Source: CAYRHJ01 sp964424105 (lineage in GTDB: Bacteria > Planctomycetota > Phycisphaerae > UBA1845). Taken from it: a DNA stretch of 64,000 nt. The stretch lies in contig CAYRHJ010000014.1 of the NCBI GenBank assembly GCA_964424105.1, positions 62,001-126,000 on the forward strand. Reading direction: 5' to 3'. Position 1 is the stretch's first letter, and every line of letters begins with the position of its first letter. The notes beneath the pieces were generated by a model. It made no database searches. It worked only from the letters and a program-made list of their open reading frames with translations, and was not told the origin of the DNA. A program made the position numbers and the translations under genes. Shown piece by piece: positions 17,849 through 26,096 of this stretch.

Positions 17849-17976
17849 GACGCGAATCCAAATCAGCCGCTAACAACGTTACTCGTTCGGTTCACAGTTT
17901 ACCCAAACCGCCGACGTCGTGAAGTAACGGCGCATTAGAGCAGCGGGCGCCTGCCCGACGACCACATCATTCATGG

Positions 17977-18003
17977 GTCGGGTTTTGCCCGACAAGTTTT
18001 TCT
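17977..18003 (+). terminator. Terminator-like hairpin in a divergent gap
   Basis: GTCGGG TTTTG CCCGAC, then AAGTTTTTCTT. The 6-bp stem is perfect. No plus-strand gene lies directly upstream, so it may be a relic, a leader attenuator for the 18296 gene, or a chance structure. The rest of 17849-18295 shows no gene. Confidence 0.4.
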
Positions 18004-18295
18004 TATCCAAGCCGCGGACGCCCGCCCTTTACAACGCGAAGCGGTTGGCTTTCCCAGCCCATAAATGCGATTTGGGGCCTTGGTGGGGGCGGGGCTCCCG
18101 CCGAGCCTCAATTATAGGTTGAGTCATACGAATCTCGGCGTCAATTCGTCGCCGATCGCCGCGCGTGTCGGTGGCCCGTGTCATTCAAAAAGTCGGAAAA
18201 GCGACTTTACAGGCGGGCGGGCACAGCAGTAGCATATTATGTTCCTCCACCGCAGAATGCGACGGGCCACCCGCCCGGAAAAAAAGGAGACGTTC

Positions 18296-20704
18296 ATGTC
18301 CCGGTTAGCGAACTTCCTGACTGGCATAGTCCTTTGCATGCCGCCCGCGGCCATGGCCGACCCCGGCGATGTTCCCGCCGATCAAGCCACGTTGATTTCG
18401 TCCTCGGATTATTCGGCGACGGAGATCATCAACTTAATCGGCAATGGGAATGGGAATTTTCTTGACGGCGCTTTGGGTTTGTCAGTGGAGTCCTCTGGCA
18501 ACGTCTACGTGATCGGTCGTGGCAGCTTCAACGCATTCAAGATTACGCCCGATGGCGTGATCAGCGAGATTATCGATGCCACTGGTGATGGAAATGGAAA
18601 TCCGCTTTTTTATCCACACAGTACAGCGGTGGACTTGGCCGGCAACTTGTACGTGACGGGGGACGGCAGCAACAATGCATTTAAGATTACACCAGGTGGT
18701 TCGATCATCGAGATCATAGACATCACAGGTGACGGCGCTGGAAATCCACTTTATGATCCCAAGGGGATCGCCGTGGACTCCGCGGGTAACGTATACGTAG
18801 CGGGTCAATACTCCGACAATGTTTTCAGGATCGCCGTAGGTGGAACCATTACGGAAATCATTGACGCCACCGGCGACGGAAGCGGGAATTCGCTCGATTA
18901 CGCTCAGGATTTAGCCGTGGATTCTGCCGGGAATGTGTACGTGACAGGTCTTCTTAGCGACAACGTCTTCAAGATTACACCCGATGGTGTCATCAGTGAG
19001 ATCATCGATGTCACCGGCGACGGAAGCGGGAATTCGCTCGATTACGCTCAGGACTTAGCCGTGGATTCTGCCGGGAATGTGTACGTGACAGGTCTTCTTA
19101 GCGACAACGCTTTCAGAATTACACCGGGTGGTGTCATCACCCAGATCATCGATTCCAACGGTGACGGGGACGCGAATCTGCTTGACGGCGCAAAAGGAAT
19201 AGCCGTTGACTCCGCGGACAATGTGTACGTGACAGGTCTTCTTAGCGACAACGCTTTCAGAATTGCACCGGGTGGCGTCATCACCCAAATCATCGCTTCC
19301 GACGGCGATGGGAAAGAGGGCTTCCTTGACGGTCCATGGAGAATAGTCGTGAACTCCGGAGGATACGTGTACGTGACGGGAGGGGGCAGCGATAATGCCT
19401 TCGAGATTACGCCTGGCGGTACGATTAGCGTGATCATCGATCGTGCTGGCGATAAGAGTGGGAGTCTTGTCAACCCTGAAGGAACCATTGCGGAATCCGT
19501 CGGCAACATATTCGTGACGGGTGCGTTGAGCGACAACGTCTTCAAGATTGCCTCGGGGGTTGTGACTGAGATTATCGGCTCCACCGGCGACGGGAATGGG
19601 AATCTGCTTGACAGTCCAGAGGGAATAGCGGTCGATTCTGTCGGCAACGTGTACGTCGCAGGAACGCTCAGCAACAATGCCTTCAAGATCGCAGCGGATG
19701 GGGCGATTTCGGAGATCATCAATACCAACGGCGACGGGAATGGAAATGCTCTTCTCGGCTGCACAGGAGTTGCCGTGGACTCCGTGGGCAACGTCTACGT
19801 GATCGGGCGAGACAGTAACAACGCCTTCAGGATCACACCGGGCGGTCTGATTACTGAGATCATCGATTCTACAGGTGATGGCACTGGGAAACTGTTAAGC
19901 GGCCCCTCAGGAATCGCCGTGAACGGCGAGGGCGAAGTTTACGTGACAGGTTTCTTAAGCGATAACGCATTTGGAATCGCGCCTGGCGGAGCAATCACCG
20001 AGATCATCGATACCACCGGTGACGGGAGTGGAAAGCTCCTTGACGGTTCTTTTGGGATAGCCGTCGATTGGGGCGGCAATGTCTATGTAACGGGTGCGTT
20101 AAGCAACAACGCCTTTCGGATCATGCCGGGCGGTCTGATCGCCGAGATCATCAACGCCAACGGCGACGGTTATGGGAATCAACTTACTCGTCCTGAAGCG
20201 ATAGCCGTAGATACCGCTGGAGGCGTGTACGTGACAGGTGCACTGAGCGACAACGCCTTCAAGATCGAACCTGACGGCGTGATCACCGAAATCACTGATC
20301 GCACGACCTACGGCGGGGGAAGCCTCGACAAACCCAAGGGAATCGCCGTCGACGGCGCAGGCGTCGTGTATGTGGCGGGTACACTTAGTGACAACGCCTT
20401 TCGCATTGTCAAATGCGGCGATCCAAACGCATGTAACGACGGCAACCCGTGTACGCATGACCGATGCCGCGAACTGGAATGCGATCACTATCTTACGCCT
20501 TATGGAGATGTAGACGGCAATACCGATATCAGCTTGCCCGATCTGTTCTGCGTGATCAACGCATTCTCCGATATCTACGTCAACGGCTGCTCCAAAAGCA
20601 ACGTGGATATTCAGCCCTGCGAAGGAAACGGCGTCATCAACCTGTTCGACCTATTTGCCGTATTGAAGGCGTTCGGCGATATTGATCCCTGCTGCAACCC
20701 ATAG
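18296..20704 (+). CDS. Secreted NHL/SBBP-like beta-propeller repeat protein with dockerin-like C-terminus
   Basis: 802 residues from the ATG at 18296, with AAGGAG 7 nt upstream. The signal peptide is MSRLANFLTGIVLCMPP, cut after AMA-DP. About 13 tandem units of 47-48 residues follow, each built as GIAVDSAGNVYVTG, a loop, NAFKITPGG, I-EIID and TGDGNGN; this is the NHL/SBBP pattern of two or more stacked propellers, and the DGxGN loops could bind calcium. The last ~95 residues contain a Cys-rich linker (CGDPNACNDGNPCTHDRC) and a dockerin-like pair of calcium loops (GDVDGNTDISLPDLFCVI and NVDIQ...GVINLFDLFAVLKAF). It is inferred to be an extracellular or surface protein; the ligand is unknown. 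Two units are nearly identical in DNA, showing recent duplication. Confidence 0.82.
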   Translation: MSRLANFLTGIVLCMPPAAMADPGDVPADQATLISSSDYSATEIINLIGNGNGNFLDGALGLSVESSGNVYVIGRGSFNAFKITPDGVISEIIDATGDGNGNPLFYPHSTAVDLAGNLYVTGDGSNNAFKITPGGSIIEIIDITGDGAGNPLYDPKGIAVDSAGNVYVAGQYSDNVFRIAVGGTITEIIDATGDGSGNSLDYAQDLAVDSAGNVYVTGLLSDNVFKITPDGVISEIIDVTGDGSGNSLDYAQDLAVDSAGNVYVTGLLSDNAFRITPGGVITQIIDSNGDGDANLLDGAKGIAVDSADNVYVTGLLSDNAFRIAPGGVITQIIASDGDGKEGFLDGPWRIVVNSGGYVYVTGGGSDNAFEITPGGTISVIIDRAGDKSGSLVNPEGTIAESVGNIFVTGALSDNVFKIASGVVTEIIGSTGDGNGNLLDSPEGIAVDSVGNVYVAGTLSNNAFKIAADGAISEIINTNGDGNGNALLGCTGVAVDSVGNVYVIGRDSNNAFRITPGGLITEIIDSTGDGTGKLLSGPSGIAVNGEGEVYVTGFLSDNAFGIAPGGAITEIIDTTGDGSGKLLDGSFGIAVDWGGNVYVTGALSNNAFRIMPGGLIAEIINANGDGYGNQLTRPEAIAVDTAGGVYVTGALSDNAFKIEPDGVITEITDRTTYGGGSLDKPKGIAVDGAGVVYVAGTLSDNAFRIVKCGDPNACNDGNPCTHDRCRELECDHYLTPYGDVDGNTDISLPDLFCVINAFSDIYVNGCSKSNVDIQPCEGNGVINLFDLFAVLKAFGDIDPCCNP
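18868..19262 (+). repeat. Recently homogenised 144-bp repeat inside the propeller gene
   Basis: The 100-bp stretches at 18868-18967 and 19012-19111 differ at only a few positions, 144 bp apart (48 codons, exactly one protein repeat). A third shorter match, TGACAGGTCTTCTTAGCGAC with flanks, lies 144 bp further on near 19222-19262. Other units of the gene are far more diverged. Confidence 0.85.
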
Positions 20705-20780
20705 CATCAGTCTTGTGTGAAATCCGACCTGTCCAAATAATCGCTGAGTGACAGCGCTGTGCGTCTAAACACCGCGCGAC

Positions 20781-20909
20781 TCAACCTGAGATGAAGCAGC
20801 GGCCCTGAATCAATCCCTCGATCAGCACCGCGACCACTTGCCCTTTACGTCGCGGAGCGATATCAAGGGTCAGTTCGCGCGGATACTTGCTAACTTTCAC
20901 CTTCGGCAA
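20781..20909 (-). other. Possible 42-residue small ORF or read-through remnant after gmhA
   Basis: In the same frame as gmhA, beyond its TAG stop, an open stretch continues to 20781 and encodes a sensible-looking peptide (KVKVSKYPRELTLDI, then KGQVVAVLIEGLIQGRCF). A TTG at 20909 has AGCAGGA upstream and would give 42 residues. It could be a small gene, the tail of an older longer protein, or chance. No family was recognised. Confidence 0.25.
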
Positions 20910-20942
20910 CCCAGGTCCTGCTAGAATGCCCGAATACCGATG

Positions 20943-21506
20943 CTAAGCAAACCCCCGCTCGACCTGATCGCAGATCAAATGATAGGCCAATTCGTGTACT
21001 TCCTGTACGCGATCGCTGCCTTCCGCGTTCGCCATCAGGCACAGATCACACAAATCCGCCATCGCCGTCCCGGACGCCGACGTGAATCCGATGACGAAAG
21101 CGTCCAACTGCCGGGCGCGCGTCAAACCACACAGCACGTTCGGCGAAGACCCCGAAACGCTGAGCGCCCAGACCACGTCCCCCGGCCGTACGAGGGCTTC
21201 CACCTGCCGGGCAAACATCTGTTCGATCCCCAGATCATTGCACACCGCCGTCAGCACGGACGTATCGGTGGTCAACGCCATAGCCGGCAGGGCTTTGCGA
21301 TCGCGTTTGAATCGGCCGGCCAATTCCGCCGCGATGTGCTGCGAATCAGCCGCACTGCCCCCATTTCCGAACAGGTAAACCCGACGATCGCCGCGAAACG
21401 TCTCGATTAGCTTGTCCGCAATCCGCTCGACGAGCGGAAGCTGATCGCGAAGCGATTCAGCCGCCCGAAGATGGGCATCCAACTGTCGAGACATGTCCGC
21501 CGTCAT
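20943..21506 (-). CDS. gmhA: Sedoheptulose-7-phosphate isomerase (phosphoheptose isomerase)
   Basis: 187 residues, the normal GmhA size. A single SIS domain with the phosphate-binding loop FGNGGSAADSQHIAAELAGR, ALTTDTSVLTAVCND (active-site Asp/Thr), ALSVSGSSPNVLCGL and, near the end, VQEVHELAYHLICDQVE with the catalytic His/Glu. It converts sedoheptulose-7-phosphate to D-glycero-D-manno-heptose-7-phosphate, the first step to ADP-heptose for the LPS core. The ATG follows the hldE stop directly (TGAATG), so the two are translationally coupled in one operon. A second ATG four codons in is also possible. Confidence 0.95.
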   Translation of the reverse strand: MTADMSRQLDAHLRAAESLRDQLPLVERIADKLIETFRGDRRVYLFGNGGSAADSQHIAAELAGRFKRDRKALPAMALTTDTSVLTAVCNDLGIEQMFARQVEALVRPGDVVWALSVSGSSPNVLCGLTRARQLDAFVIGFTSASGTAMADLCDLCLMANAEGSDRVQEVHELAYHLICDQVERGFA

Positions 21507-23027
21507 TCAGGATCGTCCGTTTCGGATGCGCTCCAGGATCGAAGTCGTGCTATAACCGTCAACGTACGGTATGAGGCACACGCGCCCGCCGCTGCGCTCG
21601 ACGATCTCGCGACCGACAACCCCCTTTTCTGACCAGTCGCCGCCCTTGACCAACACGTCAGGCCGAACTCGTTCAATCATGCCACTCGGGTCCTGCTCGT
21701 CGAAGATGACCACATAGTCCACCGATTCCAACGCACTGAGCATCGTCGCTCGAAATCGCTGATCATGGACGGGACGATCATCACCCTTGCACAATAGCTT
21801 GACGCTGGCATCGGAATTCAGCCCCACGACCAGAACGCTGCCCAATTGGCGGGCTTCAGCAAGATACGTGACGTGGCCCGGATGCAGAACGTCGAACACG
21901 CCGTTCGTAAACACAATCGTTTCACCACGGTCACGACGTAATCCGATTTCCGCCAATAAATCATCCAGGCTGATCGCCCCCCGCCGCTGTCGACCCTGTT
22001 CCAATCGCAGGTCGGCCACGATCTCCTCCGCCAAGATCGGTACGCAGCCGAATCGCTCGACTTCCAATCCGCCGGCCACGTTAGCCAGGCGAACCGCGTT
22101 TTCCCACGATCCGCCGACCGCGATCGCCGCCGCCAGCGTAGCCAAAACCGCGTCCCCCGCACCGGTATTGTCGTATACGCTACGCGGACGGGTCGGAAGA
22201 TGAATCGGCTCCTGATTCATGCCGGCCAGCACCGCCCCTTCGCGATCAAGCGTGACAGCCAGGTATTCCACGTTCCAGCGCTTCACCAATTCGCCGATCG
22301 ATTCCAATACCGATTCCGCTGACGGAAAACGAATTCCCGCAGCCATCTCCAATTCTGTGCGATTCGGGGTGATCGCCGTCGCGCCGGCGTAGCACGAAAA
22401 ATCCCCGATGGCAGGATCGATAATCACCGGCAGCTTTGTGGATCTCCCGATTTCCAGAATCGAGCGCAAAAGCTGGGGTGTGATGACACCCTTTCGATAA
22501 TCCTCCACGCAAATAACGTCAGCCTTAATCGCCGCATCGCTAATGCTACGCTCCAAATCATTCATTTTTGCTTCAGGCAGCGGATCGCACGATTCCTCGT
22601 CCAGGCGCAGAAGTTGCTGGCGATGGCGGTGTTGGGCCAAGCCGACGAAGCGGGTTTTCGTGGTCGTTTGGCGATCTTCGCTAACCTGACAGCCCGAGCA
22701 ATCGACACCGCCTTCCGCCATCAGCGCCAGCAGACGCCGTCCATTTGCATCGTCGCCGACGGCCCCGAAACATGTCACGCCGCTACCCAATGCCCGAAGG
22801 CAAGCAGCCACATTGGCGGTCCCGCCCACCCGATCCTGACGATCCACAGCCCGTAATATCGGAACCGGAGCTTCCGGGCTGATCCGTTCAGCATCTCCAT
22901 AAACGTAGCGATCCAGAATCAAATCGCCGACCAGCAGCACTTGGCCACCATTGAAAGCGTTTACCAGACTGATGAGATCGTTGTGTTTTGTGAATGAATC
23001 GTTGGACAAGGGCGGACGCCTTTTCAC
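21507..23027 (-). CDS. hldE: Bifunctional heptose-7-phosphate kinase / heptose-1-phosphate adenylyltransferase
   Basis: 506 residues, slightly longer than E. coli HldE (477). Residues ~20-340 are a PfkB/ribokinase-type kinase: VLLVGDLILDRYVYGDAERI, GGTANVAACLRALG and the anion-hole motif NTGAGDAVLATLAAA. Residues ~365-500 are a nucleotidyltransferase: VFTNGVFDVLHPGHVTYLAE (GxFDxxHxGH) and KGDDRPVHDQRFRATML. It phosphorylates D-glycero-D-manno-heptose-7-P to the 1,7-bisphosphate and, after removal of the 7-phosphate by GmhB, adenylates heptose-1-P. It is the first gene of the hldE-gmhA operon. The frame begins at GTG (23027); a TTG at 23009 is another option. gmhB and a clear hldD are absent from the window. 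Confidence 0.95.
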   Translation of the reverse strand: MKRRPPLSNDSFTKHNDLISLVNAFNGGQVLLVGDLILDRYVYGDAERISPEAPVPILRAVDRQDRVGGTANVAACLRALGSGVTCFGAVGDDANGRRLLALMAEGGVDCSGCQVSEDRQTTTKTRFVGLAQHRHRQQLLRLDEESCDPLPEAKMNDLERSISDAAIKADVICVEDYRKGVITPQLLRSILEIGRSTKLPVIIDPAIGDFSCYAGATAITPNRTELEMAAGIRFPSAESVLESIGELVKRWNVEYLAVTLDREGAVLAGMNQEPIHLPTRPRSVYDNTGAGDAVLATLAAAIAVGGSWENAVRLANVAGGLEVERFGCVPILAEEIVADLRLEQGRQRRGAISLDDLLAEIGLRRDRGETIVFTNGVFDVLHPGHVTYLAEARQLGSVLVVGLNSDASVKLLCKGDDRPVHDQRFRATMLSALESVDYVVIFDEQDPSGMIERVRPDVLVKGGDWSEKGVVGREIVERSGGRVCLIPYVDGYSTTSILERIRNGRS

Positions 23028-23373
23028 GGAAGTTCAGGCACGGCCATTGAATAGGCCGCCATGCTAAGACCGGCATGCAAAGGGTGTCAATTGTGTGGAC
23101 TTCGATGGGCAATCGTTTGATCAAACAGGCCTGTTTCGTGAATAGGTCGCCATTATCGTGTTGCGGTACCGGCAGATTTCGTTCATGGGATGGTGAATCA
23201 TAGCGCCCGTATGATGCTGGTGTGAATTCAGACACAATGAACAAAAATTATTTACGCGGTATTTTCGTCAGCCGGCTGGCGCGTCCTGCCGTATGCCATG
23301 TCGGCGGTGACACTTAGCGAGCGCCGGGGGGCGTTGACTATCGGACGTGATGTTGCAATGCCCAGAATTGGGA

Positions 23374-23402
23374 TTGACATTTCTGTCTATGGCAGGTAGC
23401 CT
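23374..23402 (+). promoter_or_regulatory. Candidate sigma-70-type promoter for the PEP-CTERM gene at 23510
   Basis: TTGACA (23374-23379), 17-bp spacer, TAGCCT (23397-23402), about 100 bp before the start codon. The rest of the 23028-23509 gap, between divergent hldE and the 23510 gene, shows no gene or repeat. Confidence 0.45.
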
Positions 23403-23509
23403 ATCTTGGGAGGGGAATGGTATACCTGCGGGGTTGGCGGCTGCGCCATGGTATGCCTTTTGAAGTTATCGAAATAGATCCGAGGGGATTGCAAACTGGA
23501 TAAAACGTT

Positions 23510-24211
23510 ATGATTCGTAAAATAGCTCTTGTTTCAACTTTTGGGGTGGTATTCTCGATCGCCGGGCTGGTTCGCGGGGATGTTGTTGCCCACAATGGGA
23601 GCGACCTTTCGGACCCCGCGCCGGCAGCGAGTATTCTGGGCGGCTTTAGTACGTCACAGGTGAACGTTGATCTGATCGCTGATGCGGATTTCGGCTTTGT
23701 AGACAAGTTCTACAACGAAGTCGCGACGCTGGAATTGGAGTATTTATTCGAAAGCGGTCAGCCGCCGGTGACGGCGTTCGAGTCGGTGTTCAACGATACC
23801 ACGGAGATTTGGACTGGGTTCTTGATTGAAATTCAGTTCGCCCGTTTCGCCGCTGATGACGAAGATGGCATTTTGCCGGTGGGTGATCTGGAGATCGGTG
23901 TGGATATTGAGGCTGACGCGTTTGGCAGCTTCGACGTTTCTGATCTGTTGATTTCGCACACGGCTGTTACGGGCGGGGCGGAGTTTTTGTTGACATTTGG
24001 CGGGGCCGGTTTCCAACCGGGTGACGAGTTTTCATTGCGTTATTTTATTTCCCAGCTTGCAGGTTCGCCGAACGTGCCGCTGGCTGGTTTTGCGATGCAA
24101 GAGACACCGTTGGTGGGGGTCATTCCAGCTCCGGGTGCCGCGATTCTGGCGGCCATCGGTTTCGGTTGCGTCAGTTGGAAGCGTCGGCGCGGTCCGGTCG
24201 AAATGGGTTGA
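23510..24211 (+). CDS. Secreted protein with PEP-CTERM-like sorting tail
   Basis: 233 residues. Signal peptide MIRKIALVSTFGVVFSIAG, cut after VRG-DV. The body is acidic and beta-rich, with no recognised enzyme motif (for example LELEYLFESGQPPV, FLIEIQFARF). The C-terminus is VIPAPGAAILAAIGFGCVSW followed by KRRRGPVEMG: the PAPGA box, a hydrophobic helix and a basic end typical of planctomycete PEP-CTERM variants. The length of the basic tail is slightly unusual. The gene is followed after 107 bp by another protein of the same design (24319), suggesting a small cluster of cell-surface proteins made together. Function unknown. Confidence 0.75.
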   Translation: MIRKIALVSTFGVVFSIAGLVRGDVVAHNGSDLSDPAPAASILGGFSTSQVNVDLIADADFGFVDKFYNEVATLELEYLFESGQPPVTAFESVFNDTTEIWTGFLIEIQFARFAADDEDGILPVGDLEIGVDIEADAFGSFDVSDLLISHTAVTGGAEFLLTFGGAGFQPGDEFSLRYFISQLAGSPNVPLAGFAMQETPLVGVIPAPGAAILAAIGFGCVSWKRRRGPVEMG

Positions 24212-24318
24212 CAGAGTTTGTGGGGGGTTCGTGGAATCGTGGCGTTCACGGTTCTGGGACAGGGGTTTCCAGTGTTTCGGCATTGGGGAGTGCCTAGCGG
24301 GAATTTATTGAGAGAGTA

Positions 24319-25110
24319 ATGCAAGTGGTTAAGAAGAAGTGGGCATGTGGTTTAGTTGTTGCGTTAAGTTCAATCGGAATTGTGAGGGCTGATCCGAACA
24401 ATGTTCGGCAGCATGTACCCGCCGGAGGTCTGGGCGGGCTTCAAAGCGTCTTCGACGATTTGTACGTCAGCGGGCCGGGCATCGACGCGGAGGGCGACCA
24501 GATATCGTCCGCCCTGTTCACCAGCACCGCGTCTGGCGGAAGTGTCGCGACGTTCGTCATCGAACTGGCTTCGTTCGCTCCGACGACTCGATTCGGGATT
24601 TACAGCGCGAGCGATCCGACGAATAAGGCCGAGGTCTTTGATGGCATTGATGGCGCGGGTGATCAGGCCATCATTTCGTTCTTCGCAAACGGTACGATCA
24701 AGGTGAATTTCGCGACCGTGGCCACCGATTTCAATCAGAACTGGGGTTTTTACATTGATGTGTACGGTGCCGGCGGCGCGCAAGGCGGCGATGATGACGG
24801 CTCGACTTTTGATTACACGCTTTACTCGGAGGACAGTCTGAATCCGGGAGACGCAGCGCAAGCGTTGATCTATCAAGGCGATGATGCCACGGAACTTCAG
24901 ATTGCTGATTTTTTGCCGGGCGAGTTTTCGGATAATGAAGTGATTGTCGCGTTCGAAGACACGTTGATTTCGCAAGGATTTTCGGACGAGAATTACACCG
25001 ATTTGGTGGTTTTGGTGGAATCGGTCAAGCCGATCCCCGCACCCGGCGCCGCGTTGCTTGCGGCACTTGGGCTGGGAACCATCGGCTGGTTCCGCCGCAG
25101 ACGGGCCTAA
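24319..25110 (+). CDS. Secreted protein with PEP-CTERM-like tail (DUF4114-like body)
   Basis: 263 residues with a signal peptide (KKKWACGLVVALSSIGIV, cut after VRA-DP). The central part (FVIELASFAPTTRFGIYS, FDGIDGAGDQAIISF, NQNWGFYIDVYGAGG, then DDDGSTFDYTLYSED) has the look of a DUF4114-type beta domain common in PEP-CTERM proteins; this match is from memory and tentative. The tail is PIPAPGAALLAALGLGTIGW followed by FRRRRA. It shares the tail with the 23510 protein but little else. A strong terminator follows 30 bp after the stop, so the 23510-24319 pair probably forms one transcript. Confidence 0.75.
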   Translation: MQVVKKKWACGLVVALSSIGIVRADPNNVRQHVPAGGLGGLQSVFDDLYVSGPGIDAEGDQISSALFTSTASGGSVATFVIELASFAPTTRFGIYSASDPTNKAEVFDGIDGAGDQAIISFFANGTIKVNFATVATDFNQNWGFYIDVYGAGGAQGGDDDGSTFDYTLYSEDSLNPGDAAQALIYQGDDATELQIADFLPGEFSDNEVIVAFEDTLISQGFSDENYTDLVVLVESVKPIPAPGAALLAALGLGTIGWFRRRRA

Positions 25111-25140
25111 CACGGCTCGTCAGAAATCTGGAATGACCAT

Positions 25141-25178
25141 CGACCCCGCATTCGATCTTCGATGCGGGGTCGTTTTTT
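25141..25178 (+). terminator. Strong intrinsic terminator
   Basis: Perfect 11-bp stem CGACCCCGCAT / ATGCGGGGTCG with a 10-nt loop, followed directly by TTTTTT. Ends the transcript of the two PEP-CTERM-like genes. Confidence 0.93.
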
Positions 25179-25274
25179 GTATATGCCTGCCAACTAGCCA
25201 ATTACATTGATCGTGGAGTGGTCAATTGAACGATGTTGGTCGTCGCCGTGATGGCGCGGGACTGCAATTAGATT

Positions 25275-25366
25275 GCCTGGACCCCGGCTTTCGCCGGGGT
25301 GACGGTTCTGGGGTGACGGATTTGGGGTGACGGTTCTGGGGTGACGGTTCTGGGGTCACGGTTCTG
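25275..25366. repeat. Family A half-site followed by a 14-bp tandem repeat
   Basis: TGCCTGGACCCCGGCTTTCG plus CCGGGGTGACGG is a Family A unit. From 25301 its right end, GACGGTTCTGGGGT, is repeated about 4.7 times with a 14-bp period. The tandem array seems to have grown from the edge of the palindrome. Confidence 0.85.
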
Positions 25367-25798
25367 TAGCAAGAACGGTTCAGCTTCAGTACACGATTCA
25401 AACGTCAATAGTCGATCATGAATCCGGCGGTCGATCCGTCGACCTGCGGAGCGTATCGACCCACAATTCGCTCAATCGTGACTATTCCGACGAGGTCCTA
25501 TATTATGTTGACGGACGATCATTTCCCAAATGGGTTCGTCATCGAGCTTCAAGCGACGTAGGCCAACTTCGCAAGGGCGTTTGCGATGTCTTGACCGGCT
25601 TGAAAGAGCCGAAATGAAAGGATGCATGCGACCGATGAACGTAGGATCGATCATTGGTAATTAGGTCCGTTAGCGTAATGTGTCAGGTTGATTGCGTCAC
25701 AGCCGAGCTGTGCCCGCCAGCCTGTGGGTGTACCGCACGCAGACAGGTCAAGACGCGGTGCGTGTGACGGGCTGGAAACTGCTACCCGAACAGGTGGT

Positions 25799-26062
25799 TT
25801 CCGGCAGGAGCGGCGCGGTTAAGACAGGAAGACCGCTCCCTGACGGTCGCGGCTCTGTTAGGTGGCGGATGAAGATCGGCAGTACGAACTGGCGCTCTAG
25901 TCATCGGCTCCCCCACCTCCAAAGGAGGTGGGCCACCCGACGCGGAAGACCGCTCCCTGACGGTCGCGGCGCGGTTAAGAAGGGGATGAGTTTGGAAGAG
26001 AAGACCGCTCGCTTGGCGCTCGCGGCGCGTAAAAGACGCGGTCGCGGCGCGGTTAAGAAAGG
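25799..26062 (+). repeat. Family B mosaic repeat array, left of the TPR gene
   Basis: Contains several copies of the GACCGCTCCCTGACGGTCGC module, one GAAGATCGGCAGTACGAACT module, the hairpin CCCACCTCC-AAA-GGAGGTGGG at 25912-25932, and the GCTCGCTTGGCGCTCGCGGC module. The 114-bp part at 25866-25979 is about 97% identical to 31757-31869 beyond the TPR and hypothetical genes. No real gene is seen in 25179-26096; frames through the array read PDGRGAV-type repeat peptides. Confidence 0.85.
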
Positions 26063-26096
26063 TGATTCCAATTCTGAGACACTACGTTAGGGTTCA

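Noticed and set aside
25799..26062. CRISPR array
   Set aside because: Repeats are not evenly spaced, have no unique spacers and no cas genes lie in the window.
25692..26090. 132-residue ORF before the TPR gene
   Set aside because: It consists of Family B modules; the same peptide fragments recur at other arrays in different combinations.
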